21,204 nt of DNA from Pseudomonadota bacterium (GCA_023427085.1 JAEZBO010000104.1:1-21204); one strand, 5' to 3'; positions 8,759-17,229 are shown, numbered from the stretch's first letter. The notes: generated by a model not told the origin, from the letters alone. Translations and numbers: made by a program.

Positions 8759-9871
8759 ATGAAACTCGCAATCCGTTTGGCGCCGCTGGCGCTGGCCCTG
8801 GGACTGGCGATGCCGGCCGCCCATGCCGACAGCATCAAGATCGCCGTCGTCGGCCCCACCACCGGTGCCCTGACGCAATACGGGGACATGGTCCGCGAAG
8901 GCGTGATGACCGCGGTCGAGCGCATCAACGCCGGTGGCGGCGTGCAGGGCCAGCAGCTCGAAGTGGTGACCATCGACGACGGCTGCGAACCCAAGCAGGG
9001 TCCGGTCGCCGCCAACCGCGTGGTCAACCAGGAAATCGGCTTCGTGGTCGGCCATGTGTGTTCGGGCGCGACGATCGCCGCGGCCGACGTCTACGATACC
9101 GAAGGCGTGGTGATGGTGACGCCGTCGGCCACCGCACCGGCGGTGACGGACGGTAAGAACTACGAGTTCATCTTCCGCACCATCGGCCGCGACGACCAGC
9201 AGGGTCCGGCCGCCGCGCAGTTCATCATCGACAAGATCAAGCCGTCCAAGGTCGCGGTGCTGCATGACAAGCAGTCCTACGGCCAGGGCATCGCCAGTTC
9301 GGTGCGCCAGGGCCTGCTGGACGCCAAGCTCGAGGTGCCGGTGTTCGAAGGCATCAACGCCGGCGATACCGACTATTCGGCCATCATCACCAAGCTCAAG
9401 TCGACTGGCGTCGATTTTGTCTACTTCGGCGGCTACCACCCCGAAATGGGCCTGCTGATGCGCCAGGGCGCCGAGCAGGGCCTGACGGTGCGTTTCATGG
9501 GCCCCGAGGGCACCGGCAATCCCGACATCAACGCGATCGCCGGCGACGCCGTCGAGGGCATGCTGGTGACGCTGCCGGCCGACTTCTCGGCCGACCCGGC
9601 CAACGCCGACATCGTCAAGGCCTTCACCGACAAGAAGCGCAATCCGTCCGGCGCCTTCCAGCTGACCGCCTACACGGCCACGCAGGTGATCGCCGACGCG
9701 ATCAAGGGCAGCGGCAGCACCGACCCGACCAAGGTCGCCGCCTACCTGCATGCCAACAGCTTCGATACGCCGGTGGGCAAGGTCTCGTGGAACGAGCAGG
9801 GCGACCTCGAGAAATTCGAGTTCGACGTGTTCACGTGGCACAAGGACGGCAGCAAGACCGCCGTTAAATAA
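8759..9871 (+). CDS. LivJ-type periplasmic amino-acid-binding protein (stand-alone)
   Basis: A periplasmic binding protein of the branched-chain amino acid/amide (HAAT) family, 370 residues. ATG 8759 is chosen over an in-frame ATG at 8654 because AAAGGAG (8745-8751) lies seven bases upstream and the product then starts with a signal peptide (residues 1-23, MKLAIRL...AHA). Family blocks include IDDGCEPKQ and GHVCSG (the likely disulfide pair), FRTIGRDDQQGP, VAVLHDKQSYGQG, YFGGYHPEMGLLMRQG and LPADF. It is a close paralogue of the product at 17230-18345, sharing these blocks. No permease or ATPase genes adjoin it; it is followed by a repeat element and a terminator. It may supply a distantly encoded transporter, possibly the one at 18548 onward, with a different ligand. 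Confidence 0.92.
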   Translation: MKLAIRLAPLALALGLAMPAAHADSIKIAVVGPTTGALTQYGDMVREGVMTAVERINAGGGVQGQQLEVVTIDDGCEPKQGPVAANRVVNQEIGFVVGHVCSGATIAAADVYDTEGVVMVTPSATAPAVTDGKNYEFIFRTIGRDDQQGPAAAQFIIDKIKPSKVAVLHDKQSYGQGIASSVRQGLLDAKLEVPVFEGINAGDTDYSAIITKLKSTGVDFVYFGGYHPEMGLLMRQGAEQGLTVRFMGPEGTGNPDINAIAGDAVEGMLVTLPADFSADPANADIVKAFTDKKRNPSGAFQLTAYTATQVIADAIKGSGSTDPTKVAAYLHANSFDTPVGKVSWNEQGDLEKFEFDVFTWHKDGSKTAVK

Positions 9872-9953
9872 AAGCCCCCACGCCGCGCCTTCGGCTTGCT
9901 GCCCCCCAGGGGGGCGCTCCCGCCTTGGGGCGGCCCGGCGGCGGGAGGGGCTT
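9872..9953. repeat. Palindromic intergenic repeat element, copy 1
   Basis: An 82-bp element directly after the livJ stop. Its ends form an inverted repeat (AAGCCCC 9872-9878 and GGGGCTT 9947-9953) and its core is GCCCCCC-A-GGGGGGC (9901-9915). The core TGCCCCCCAGGGGG and the AAGCCCCC start recur at 18419-18490. From recall, this resembles a dispersed intergenic element of Bordetella/Achromobacter genomes. Its function is unknown; the fold could act as a transcript-end structure. Confidence 0.7.
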
Positions 9954-9966
9954 GACCAGCCCCAAT

Positions 9967-9992
9967 AAAAAACGGCCCCTCGGGGCCGTTTT

Positions 9993-9994
<2 letters not shown>
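9967..9994. terminator. Bidirectional intrinsic terminator, livJ / ugpC
   Basis: AAAAAACGGCCCC (9967-9979) and GGGGCCGTTTTTT (9982-9994) are exact inverted repeats around the two-base centre TC. They give a GC-rich hairpin flanked by an A-run and a T-run, so it works for both the plus-strand livJ and the minus-strand ugp operon. The ugpC stop codon (9993-9995) lies within the outer arm, so the coding region and terminator overlap. Confidence 0.92.
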
Positions 9995-11081
<1,087 letters not shown>

Positions 11082-11085
11082 CTCG

Positions 11086-11943
11086 TTATTTCTCGCTGTC
11101 TACCAGGCCCTTGACGAACCATCGCTGCATCAATATCACCACCAGGCCGGGCGGCAGCATGGCCAGGATCGCGGTGGCCATGACGATGTTCCATTCGGTC
11201 ACGCCGTCGCCGCCGCTGATCATGCGGCGAATGCCGATCACCACCGGGTACATGTCTTCTTGCGTGGTCACCAGCAGCGGCCACAGGTATTGGTTCCAGC
11301 CATAGATGAACTGGATCACGAACAGCGCCGCGATGCTGGTGCGCGACAAGGGCAGCAGGATGTCCTTGAAAAAGCGCATGGGTCCGGCGCCGTCGATGCG
11401 GGCCGCCTCGATCAGTTCGTCGGGGATGGTCATGAAGAACTGCCGGAACAGGAAGGTCGCGGTGGCCGAGGCGATCAGCGGCAGCGTCAGGCCGGCATAG
11501 CTGTTGAGCAGGCCCAGGTCGGCGACCACCTTGTAGGTCGGCGCGATGCGCACCTCGACCGGCAGCATCAGCGTGACGAAGATCATCCAAAAAAAGAACA
11601 TGCGCATCGGAAAGCGGAAATACACCACCGCGAACGCCGACAGCAGCGAGATCGCGATCTTGCCCAAGGCGATGCCCAGCGCCATGACCAGGCTGACCCA
11701 CATCATGCGGCCGACCGGCGGGGCGTAGCCGCCGGTGCCGGCCGAGGCGCCGGCGAACAGCGCGCGGGTGTAGTTCTCGATGAAGTGCGAGCCCGGCAGC
11801 AGCGACATCGGCGCGTTGGCGACCTCGCGCGCGGTCTGGGTCGACGCGACGAAGGCGACGTAGAGCGGGAATGCCACGATGAGCAGGCCCAGCACCAGGA
11901 TGGCGTGGGCCATGAAATCGAGCCAGGGACGGCGTTCTATCAT
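11086..11943 (-). CDS. ugpE: Glycerol-3-phosphate ABC transporter permease UgpE
   Basis: The second inner-membrane permease of the Ugp importer, 285 residues with about six hydrophobic segments. The EAA loop reads ELIEAARIDGAGPMRFFKDI followed by LLPLS. The C-terminal EWNIVMATAILAMLPP and VKGLVDSEK agree with the family. It lies 39 bp after ugpA and four bases before ugpC. The sequence GASAGTGGYAPPVG near residues 65-80 is the usual periplasmic loop of this subunit. The Shine-Dalgarno is weak (GGA about 11 bases upstream). Confidence 0.95.
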   Translation of the reverse strand: MIERRPWLDFMAHAILVLGLLIVAFPLYVAFVASTQTAREVANAPMSLLPGSHFIENYTRALFAGASAGTGGYAPPVGRMMWVSLVMALGIALGKIAISLLSAFAVVYFRFPMRMFFFWMIFVTLMLPVEVRIAPTYKVVADLGLLNSYAGLTLPLIASATATFLFRQFFMTIPDELIEAARIDGAGPMRFFKDILLPLSRTSIAALFVIQFIYGWNQYLWPLLVTTQEDMYPVVIGIRRMISGGDGVTEWNIVMATAILAMLPPGLVVILMQRWFVKGLVDSEK

Positions 11944-11982
11944 CGTCGCGTGTCCGGTATCAGCAGGAGCCGCCCGCGGCGG

Positions 11983-12864
11983 CTAATAATTGACCTTGCG
12001 GTCGATGTAGCGGAACTGCACCACCGTCAGCGCGATGACGATCAGCATCAGGATCACCGACTGCGCCGCCGAGGCACCCAGGTTCAGGCCGCGGAAGCCG
12101 TCGCTGTAGACCTTGTAGACCAGGATCGCGGTGGATGTGCCGGGGCCGCCCTGGGTGGTCGTGTCGATCACCGCGAAGGTATCGAAGAAGGCGTAGATCA
12201 CGTTGACCACCAGCAGGAAGAAGGTGGTCGGCGACAGCAGCGGGAAGACGATGGTCCAGAAGCGCCGGGCCGGACTGGCGCCGTCGATCGCGGCCGCCTC
12301 GATCAGCGAGCGCGGGATCGACTGCAGGCCGGCCAGGAAGAACAGGAAGTTGTACGAGATCTGCTTCCAGATCGCGGCGATCACCACCAGCGTCATGGCC
12401 TGGTTGCCGTCGAGCCGCGGATTCCAGCCCACGCCGGCCTCGCGCAGCGCGACCGCCAGCACGCCGACCGCCGGCGAGAACAAAAACAGCCACAGCACGC
12501 CGACCACCGCCGGCGCCACCGCATACGGCCAGATCAACAGCGTCTTGTACAGGCCGGCGCCGCGCACCACGCGGTCGGCCATCACCGCCAGCAGCAGCGA
12601 GACCGACAGGCCGACGACGGCCACCAGCACCGAGAACAGCGCGGTGACGCGGAACGAGTCGAGGTAGTCCTGGTTGCGGAACAGGTCGGCGAAGTTGGCC
12701 AGCCCGACGAACTGCGTCGACAGGCCGAACACGTCCTCGAGCTGGAACGATTGCCACAGCGCCTGGCCGGCGGGCAGGAAGAAGAACACCACAGTGACGA
12801 TCAGCTGTGGCGCCAGCAGCAGGTAGGGCAGGGTCTTGTGCCCGAAGACGACGCGTTTTTCCAT
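11983..12864 (-). CDS. ugpA: Glycerol-3-phosphate ABC transporter permease UgpA
   Basis: The first inner-membrane permease of the Ugp importer, 293 residues, with family blocks YLLLAPQL, LIWPYAVAPAVVGVLWLFLF and the EAA loop SLIEAAAIDGASPARRFWTI. It is second in the operon, after ugpB and an 83-bp spacer with a strong stem-loop. No Shine-Dalgarno is evident before ATG 12864 (the 16 bases upstream read GTGCGCATCGCAAAAC), and no in-frame upstream alternative was found, so initiation may be comparatively weak. Confidence 0.95.
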   Translation of the reverse strand: MEKRVVFGHKTLPYLLLAPQLIVTVVFFFLPAGQALWQSFQLEDVFGLSTQFVGLANFADLFRNQDYLDSFRVTALFSVLVAVVGLSVSLLLAVMADRVVRGAGLYKTLLIWPYAVAPAVVGVLWLFLFSPAVGVLAVALREAGVGWNPRLDGNQAMTLVVIAAIWKQISYNFLFFLAGLQSIPRSLIEAAAIDGASPARRFWTIVFPLLSPTTFFLLVVNVIYAFFDTFAVIDTTTQGGPGTSTAILVYKVYSDGFRGLNLGASAAQSVILMLIVIALTVVQFRYIDRKVNY

Positions 12865-12890
12865 GTTTTGCGATGCGCACGCGGTGGCCG

Positions 12891-12924
12891 CGCGCTACGC
12901 CGGCCGGCAGGCCGGTGCAGCGCG
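12891..12924 (-). other. Long stem-loop between ugpB and ugpA
   Basis: CGCGCT (12891-12896) pairs with AGCGCG (12919-12924), and CGCCGGCC (12898-12905) pairs with GGCCGGTG (12910-12917) around the loop GGCA. There is a single A-C mismatch and one wobble pair, making about 14 paired positions. No T-run follows on the minus strand. As with the hairpin between sbp and cysT, the position just after a binding-protein gene suggests transcript protection or partial termination that keeps binding protein in excess. Confidence 0.6.
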
Positions 12925-12947
12925 GGCGCGCCGTCGGGAGGGGTCCG

Positions 12948-14258
12948 TCAGCGGGCGCTCTTCTCGAAACGTTCGAGCAGTTCGTTGCCGCGGTTGACGA
13001 TGTTGTCCAGGCCGGCCTTGGGCTGGGTCTTGCCCGAGAAGATACGTTCCATCTCGGCGTCTTCCAGTTCACGGATCTGCGGCAGGTAGCCCAGGCGGAT
13101 GCCGCGCGATTGCGCGGTGGTCTCGACGTCGAGCTGCTTGACGGCGACATCGGTGCCCGGGTTCTTGTCGTAGTAGCCCGATTTGCGCGTGGCTTCGTAG
13201 GCAGCCTTGGTGACCGGCACGTAGCCGGTCTGCTGGTGCCACTTGGCGGCGATCTCGGGGCTGGCCAGGAACTTGAAGAAACGCGTCACGCCCTTGTAGA
13301 TCTCGGGCGACTTGTTGGCGAACACCCACAGCGAGGCGCCACCGATGATGGAGTTCTGCGGTGCGCCCTGCACCCCTTCGTAATAGGGCAGCGTCGAGAC
13401 GCCGAATTCGAACTTGGCGTTCTTCTGGATGTTGGCGCGGCCGCCGCTCGAGCCGGTGAACATGCCGCAGCGGCCCGAGATGAACAGGCCGTTGGGCTCG
13501 TCGCCGCGTCCGCCATAGGTGAACACGCCTTCCTTGGCCAGCGTCGCCAGGTTGGTCAGGTGGCGCACGTGCAGTTCGCTGTTGACCGCCAGGCGCGCGT
13601 CCAGGCCTTCGAAACCGTTGGCGCGGGTGGCGTAGGGCACGTTGTGCCAGGCCGAGAAGGTCTCGAGCTGCACCCACGAGGGCCAGCCGGTCGTGTAGCC
13701 GCACTCGAGCCCGGCTTCGCGCAGCTTGCGGCCGGCGGCGGCCAGCTCTTCCCAGGTCTTGGGCGGCTTTTCGGGATCCAGGCCGGCCTTCTTGAAGGCG
13801 TCCTTGTTGTAGTAGAACACCGGCGTCGAGCTGTTGAACGGCATCGACACCAGCTTGCCCTCGGGCGACGAGTAATAACCGGCCACCGCGCCGATGAACA
13901 CCGACGGATCGATCGGGTCGCCGACCTCTTCGGACATCTGCTGCACCGGCTTGATCGCGCCCTTGGCGTACATCATCGTGGCCGTGCCGACCTCGAACAC
14001 CTGCAGGATGTCGGGTGCGTTGCCGGCGCGAAACGCCGCGATGCCGGCGTTCATCGATTCGCCGTAGTTGCCCTTGTAGACCGGCTTGACCACGTAGTCG
14101 GACTGGCTCTTGTTGAAATCGGCGGCCAGCTCGTTGACGCGTTCGCCGAGCGCGCCTTCCATCGAATGCCAGAACTGGATGTCGGTCGCGGCGTGGGCGG
14201 TGCCCAGCGTACACAGCAGGGCGGCCAGGCTGGCGGCGCGTAGGGGGTGGGTGCGCAT
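12948..14258 (-). CDS. ugpB: Periplasmic glycerol-3-phosphate-binding protein UgpB
   Basis: The periplasmic receptor for sn-glycerol-3-phosphate and its diesters, 436 residues. ATG 14258 is preferred over an upstream ATG at 14309: GGAG lies five bases before it and the product then starts with a signal peptide (residues 1-23, MRTHPLR...AHA). It closely follows E. coli UgpB as I remember it: FWHSMEGALGE, YKGNYGESMNAGIAAFRAGN, LQVFEVGTATMM, PFNSSTPVFYYNKDAFKKAG, IIGGASLWVF, WHQQTGYVPVTKAAY and GNELLERFEKS. It is first in ugpBAEC and lies below a Pho-box-like repeat, consistent with phosphate-starvation control. Confidence 0.96.
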   Translation of the reverse strand: MRTHPLRAASLAALLCTLGTAHAATDIQFWHSMEGALGERVNELAADFNKSQSDYVVKPVYKGNYGESMNAGIAAFRAGNAPDILQVFEVGTATMMYAKGAIKPVQQMSEEVGDPIDPSVFIGAVAGYYSSPEGKLVSMPFNSSTPVFYYNKDAFKKAGLDPEKPPKTWEELAAAGRKLREAGLECGYTTGWPSWVQLETFSAWHNVPYATRANGFEGLDARLAVNSELHVRHLTNLATLAKEGVFTYGGRGDEPNGLFISGRCGMFTGSSGGRANIQKNAKFEFGVSTLPYYEGVQGAPQNSIIGGASLWVFANKSPEIYKGVTRFFKFLASPEIAAKWHQQTGYVPVTKAAYEATRKSGYYDKNPGTDVAVKQLDVETTAQSRGIRLGYLPQIRELEDAEMERIFSGKTQPKAGLDNIVNRGNELLERFEKSAR

Positions 14259-14318
14259 GATTTCTCCGTTGTCTCGTGACTCGGGCGCTCGGGGGTTGCT
14301 CGAGGCCAAGCGGATCAG

Positions 14319-14350
14319 CTTATGTCTTGTTTGTGACTACTCTGTGACGC
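14319..14350 (-). promoter_or_regulatory. Putative Pho box and -10 of the ugp operon
   Basis: On the minus strand three heptamers follow each other at exact 11-bp spacing: GCGTCAC (14344-14350), TAGTCAC (14333-14339) and AAGACAT (14322-14328). The separators are AGAG and AAAC. This matches the architecture of PhoB boxes (CTGTCAT-N4-CTGTCAT, 11-bp period), with 5, 5 and about 4 of 7 positions matching. A -10-like CATAAG lies at 14319-14324, eight bases beyond the first two repeats, where a PhoB-dependent promoter would need it. E. coli ugp is known to be PhoB-controlled; control here is inferred. Confidence 0.68.
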
Positions 14351-14407
14351 CAGAATGTCTCACCGGGCGGGCAGGCTGTCAAATGAGGCTTTGCAACCCC
14401 ACGTTGC

Positions 14408-14425
14408 GGGGGGGGGGTGGGGGGG
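14408..14425 (+). repeat. Poly-G tract (G10-T-G7) upstream of ubiA
   Basis: Ten G, one T, then seven G lie 34 bases before the ubiA start, in the region between ugpB and ubiA. Homopolymer tracts of this length are prone to slippage in vivo and also to sequencing error. A possible -10 (TATCCT, 14445-14450) lies downstream of it, but no -35 at normal spacing is evident. Confidence 0.8.
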
Positions 14426-14458
14426 CGCGCCGCGCCCGCGCTGGTATCCTAGCCGCCC

Positions 14459-15349
14459 ATGCACACCCAGCCCCACCTTCCGTCGATTTCCTGGCGCCAG
14501 CGCCTGCATCTGTATCTGCGCCTGGTGCGCGCCGACAAGCCGATCGGCATCCTGCTGCTGCTGTGGCCGACGCTGTGGGCCATGTGGGCGGCCGGCGACG
14601 GTTCGCCGACCTGGTGGGTGGTGCTGATCTTCGCCACCGGCACCGCGCTGATGCGCTCGGCCGGCTGCGCGATCAACGACTACTTCGACCGCGACATCGA
14701 CCTGCACGTGGCGCGCACGCAGGCGCGCGTGCTGACCACCGGCCAGATCCGCCCGCGCGAGGCGCTGCTGGTGGCGGCCGTGCTGGCGCTGGTGTCGTTC
14801 ACGCTGGTGCTGCCGCTCAACGCGCTGACGATCAAGCTGGCGTTCGCCGGCGCCTTCCTGGCGGCCTCGTATCCGCTGATGAAGCGTTTCTTCGCGATCC
14901 CGCAGGCCTATCTGGGCATCGCCTTCGGCTTCGGCATCCCGATGGGATTCGCCGCGCTGCAGGACCAGATCCCGCTGGCCGCTTGGATCATGCTGGCGGC
15001 CAACATCCTGTGGGCGATGGCCTACGACACCGAATACGCGATGGTCGACCGGCCCGACGACCTCAAGCTGGGCCTGAAGACCTCGGCGATCACCTTCGGC
15101 CGCTGGGACGTGGCGATGGTGGCGCTGTGCTACGCCGGCACGCTGGCGCTGCTGGGCGTGGCCGGCTCGCTGCTGGGTTACGGCTGGCCCTATGCGCTGG
15201 GGATGGCCGGCGCGGCCGGCATCGCGCTACTGCACCTGTGGTGGATCCGCGGACGCGACGCGGCGGCGTGTTTCCGTGCCTTCCTGCACAATACCTGGTT
15301 CGGTTTTTCGGTGTTTGCCGGCATTTTTGTGCAGACCGTCTTTTTCTGA
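14459..15349 (+). CDS. ubiA: 4-Hydroxybenzoate polyprenyltransferase UbiA
   Basis: A membrane prenyltransferase that attaches the polyprenyl chain to 4-hydroxybenzoate in ubiquinone synthesis. The product has 296 residues and is almost entirely hydrophobic helices. The first Asp motif is N73-D74-xx-D77-xxx-D81 in NDYFDRDIDLHVART, and the second is D190-xxxxxx-D197-xxx-D201 in YDTEYAMVDRPDD; both bind the Mg-diphosphate. The segment after the first motif reads ARVLTTG where many UbiA proteins have RPLxxG, a small deviation. It is followed 49 bp later by proC on the same strand. The start lies after a poly-G tract and lacks a clear Shine-Dalgarno. Confidence 0.95.
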   Translation: MHTQPHLPSISWRQRLHLYLRLVRADKPIGILLLLWPTLWAMWAAGDGSPTWWVVLIFATGTALMRSAGCAINDYFDRDIDLHVARTQARVLTTGQIRPREALLVAAVLALVSFTLVLPLNALTIKLAFAGAFLAASYPLMKRFFAIPQAYLGIAFGFGIPMGFAALQDQIPLAAWIMLAANILWAMAYDTEYAMVDRPDDLKLGLKTSAITFGRWDVAMVALCYAGTLALLGVAGSLLGYGWPYALGMAGAAGIALLHLWWIRGRDAAACFRAFLHNTWFGFSVFAGIFVQTVFF

Positions 15350-15398
15350 TCGGGCCGCGTGCCCCCTTCCGGACGGGTGCCCGGCGCCCGCTGATTCC

Positions 15399-16232
15399 AT
15401 GCAAACGACTCCTCGCATCGCCTTCATCGGCGGCGGCAACATGGCCGCCGCATTGGCCGCCGGCCTGGCTGGCAAGATCTGCCCGGCCGATCACATCCAT
15501 GTCGTCGAGATCAACGCCGCCGCCCACCAGGGCTGGCGCGACCGCGGCATGACGGTGGCCGCGGCGCCCGACGCGGCGCTGGCGCAGGCCACCGTGTGGA
15601 TCTACGCGGTCAAGCCGCAGAACATGCGCGAGGTGGTCGCCGCCACGCGTGGCTACCTGCGGCCGGACACGCTGGTGATCAGCGTCGCAGCCGGCATCCG
15701 CGCCGACACGCTGGCGGCCTGGCTGGGAGACGGGCAGCAAGCCTGGGCGCGGCTGGTGCGTTGCATGCCCAACACGCCGGCGTTGGTCGGCGCCGGCGCC
15801 AGCGGCCTGGCGGCCTTGCCCGGCGTCTCCACGGACGACCGGGCGCTGGCGCAGGCCATGCTCGAATCGGTCGGCCAGGTCACCTGGGTCGACGACGATG
15901 CGGCGCTCGACGCCGTGACGGCGCTGTCGGGCAGCGGGCCGGCCTATGTCTTCCTGTTCATCGAGTCGCTGATCGCCGGCGGACAGGCGCTCGGCCTGAC
16001 CGCGGCGCAGGCGCGCGAACTGGCGCTGGCGACGCTGGCGGGCGCGACGCGGCTGGCGGCCGAATCCGACGACCCGCCGGCGCTGCTGCGCGAGCGCGTC
16101 ACGTCCAAGGGCGGCACCACCGCCGCGGCGCTGGCGGTGTTCGAGCAGGACGGCCTGCGCGACTCGGTGGCCCGCGCGATGCAGGCGGCCGCGCGGCGCG
16201 GCCACGAACTGGGCGAGGAGTTCGGCCGGTGA
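15399..16232 (+). CDS. proC: Pyrroline-5-carboxylate reductase ProC
   Basis: A cytoplasmic NAD(P)H-dependent enzyme for the last step of proline synthesis (pyrroline-5-carboxylate to proline). The 277-residue product has an N-terminal Rossmann motif FIGGGNMA (9-16), MPNTPALVGAGASGL from residue 123, SGSGPAYVF from 177 and the C-terminal TSKGGTTAAAL signature. ATG 15399 is chosen because the Rossmann strand should start within the first ten residues; a longer frame upstream is ubiA sequence read out of frame. Its stop overlaps the GTG start of the next gene by four bases (GTGA). Confidence 0.96.
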   Translation: MQTTPRIAFIGGGNMAAALAAGLAGKICPADHIHVVEINAAAHQGWRDRGMTVAAAPDAALAQATVWIYAVKPQNMREVVAATRGYLRPDTLVISVAAGIRADTLAAWLGDGQQAWARLVRCMPNTPALVGAGASGLAALPGVSTDDRALAQAMLESVGQVTWVDDDAALDAVTALSGSGPAYVFLFIESLIAGGQALGLTAAQARELALATLAGATRLAAESDDPPALLRERVTSKGGTTAAALAVFEQDGLRDSVARAMQAAARRGHELGEEFGR

Positions 16233-16786
16233 TTCCGGCCGCCGCCGCCTCCGGCCCGTACGCGCGCATGAGCAGCGCGGCCTTCGGCTGCGCGGTGGCC
16301 ATCATGGGCCTGATCGTTGTCGGCTCGAACTACCTGGTGCAGTTCCCGATCAACGACTGGCTGACCTGGGGCGCCCTGAGCTATCCGGTGGCCTTCCTGG
16401 TCACCGATCTGCTGAACCGCCGCTACGGTCCGGCGGCGGCGCGGCGGGTGGCCTGGGTCGGTTTCTCGATCGCGGTGCTGGCGTCGCTGTTCGTCGCCAC
16501 GCCGCGCATCGCGTTGGCCTCGGGCACGGCCTTTCTGTGCGCGCAGATGCTCGACATCCACATCTTCGATCGCCTGCGCGCCGGCCGCTGGTGGCGCGCG
16601 CCGCTGGTCTCGGGCGCCTTCGCGGCGACGCTGGACACCGCGCTGTTCTTCGGCATCGCGTTCGCCGGCACCGGCGCGCCGTGGGTTACCTGGCTGCTGG
16701 GCGACCTGCTGGTCAAGCTGGCGGTCAATGCCGGCCTGCTGGCGCCGTTCCGCGCGCTGATGTGGAATGTGGGCCGCCCGGGATAG
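16229..16786 (+). CDS. Queuosine precursor transporter-like (VUT/YhhQ family) membrane protein
   Basis: A putative inner-membrane importer for queuosine precursors (COG1738/VUT family), 185 residues. Recognisable features are NYLVQFPINDWLTWGALSYP, FLVTDLLNRRYG, AFLCAQMLDIHIFDRLR and LDTALFFGIAFAG, with a polar Asp/Asn-containing helix set typical of the family. The GTG start at 16229 is chosen because GAGGAG lies eight bases upstream and it overlaps the proC stop as GTGA; the alternative ATG 16268 has no Shine-Dalgarno. The last codons and the TAG stop lie within the first unit of a 15-bp tandem repeat, so the C-terminal GRPG is repeat-encoded. The substrate is inferred from the family. Confidence 0.85.
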   Translation: MIPAAAASGPYARMSSAAFGCAVAIMGLIVVGSNYLVQFPINDWLTWGALSYPVAFLVTDLLNRRYGPAAARRVAWVGFSIAVLASLFVATPRIALASGTAFLCAQMLDIHIFDRLRAGRWWRAPLVSGAFAATLDTALFFGIAFAGTGAPWVTWLLGDLLVKLAVNAGLLAPFRALMWNVGRPG

Positions 16787-16921
16787 GGCCGCCCGGGATA
16801 GGGCCGCCCGGGTTAGGGCCGCCCGGGGTAGGGCCGTCTTGGGGTGGAACCATCTGCGGTAAAGCTGTCCGGAATACAGCCGTCGGGATCAAAGCCGTCC
16901 CGCGCCGGGCCGTCCCTAATT
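16771..16921 (+). repeat. 15-bp tandem repeat, four clean units then decayed copies
   Basis: Four units GGGCCGCCCGGGATA, differing only at positions 13-14, occupy 16771-16785, 16786-16800, 16801-16815 and 16816-16830. Decayed copies follow with roughly the same period: GGGCCGTCTTGGGGT, then around 16862-16921 units such as AAGCTGTCCGGAATA and CAGCCGTCGGGATCA. The first unit lies within the 3' end of the transporter gene and supplies its stop; each clean unit carries a TAG in the same frame (16784, 16799, 16814, 16829). No function is evident. The frame continuing as GPPGIGPPG across it is a by-product of the repeat. Confidence 0.9.
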
Positions 16922-16940
16922 TTTCCTTTCTTTCCCTGCC

Positions 16941-16955
16941 GCACCGAGCCGGTGC
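16941..16955 (+). promoter_or_regulatory. NtrC-like enhancer site 1
   Basis: GCACC-GAGCC-GGTGC is a perfect match to the core NtrC operator pattern GCAC-C-N5-G-GTGC. Its centre is about 108 bp upstream of the start site predicted from the sigma-54 promoter at 17030-17044, a normal enhancer distance. Confidence 0.65.
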
Positions 16956-16973
16956 GCGTTTCGGCGTCGATAA

Positions 16974-16988
16974 GCGCCGATCTGGTGC
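16974..16988 (+). promoter_or_regulatory. NtrC-like enhancer site 2
   Basis: GCGCC-GATCT-GGTGC matches the NtrC pattern with one change (GCAC to GCGC in the left half). It lies exactly 33 bp, about three helical turns, from site 1, so both sites face the same side of the DNA, as paired NtrC sites do at glnA of enteric bacteria. Confidence 0.58.
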
Positions 16989-17029
16989 GCAATCTCGCCG
17001 AAACCGCCCGGGGGACCGGGCTGGCGATA

Positions 17030-17044
17030 TGGCACGTTTTTTGC
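17030..17044 (+). promoter_or_regulatory. Sigma-54 (-24/-12) promoter of livJ
   Basis: TGGCACG-TTTT-TTGC reproduces the consensus TGGCACG-N4-TTGC with no mismatch and correct GG to GC spacing. Transcription would start near 17056 and leave a leader of about 175 bases before the livJ ATG at 17230. With the two NtrC-like sites upstream it forms a complete nitrogen-regulated promoter. Confidence 0.82.
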
Positions 17045-17055
17045 GCCTAGAGCGA

Positions 17056-17229
17056 CTTATTGGGGAATACACGCAGTGACAGGGTTATCGCCTGCTTACA
17101 GAATACGCGCCTTGTTCGTGTGTACCCAAGACCGGTGATCCCAGTCCCGGGTGTCGATCACGATCTGTTCTCGAGCGACCCCTGGGGCAAAGACCCAATG
17201 TCCATTTTCTTCTGCTGGAGATCCCAAGC
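17056..17229 (+). other. Leader region of livJ
   Basis: This is a non-coding stretch of about 174 bases between the predicted sigma-54 start and livJ. I see a modest inverted repeat GTGATC / GATCAC near 17133-17161 and the livJ Shine-Dalgarno GGAG (17217-17220). No riboswitch, tRNA or small gene is recognisable. Confidence 0.4.

Noticed and set aside
16771..16830. Short-spaced repeats as a CRISPR array
   Set aside because: The units are 15 bp and directly adjacent with no unique spacers, so this is a tandem minisatellite.
16537..17079. Plus-strand frame with a collagen-like GPPGIGPPG stretch
   Set aside because: The Gly-Pro repeats come from the 15-bp tandem repeat read in another frame. 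The frame overlaps the transporter gene and runs through the sigma-54 promoter region.
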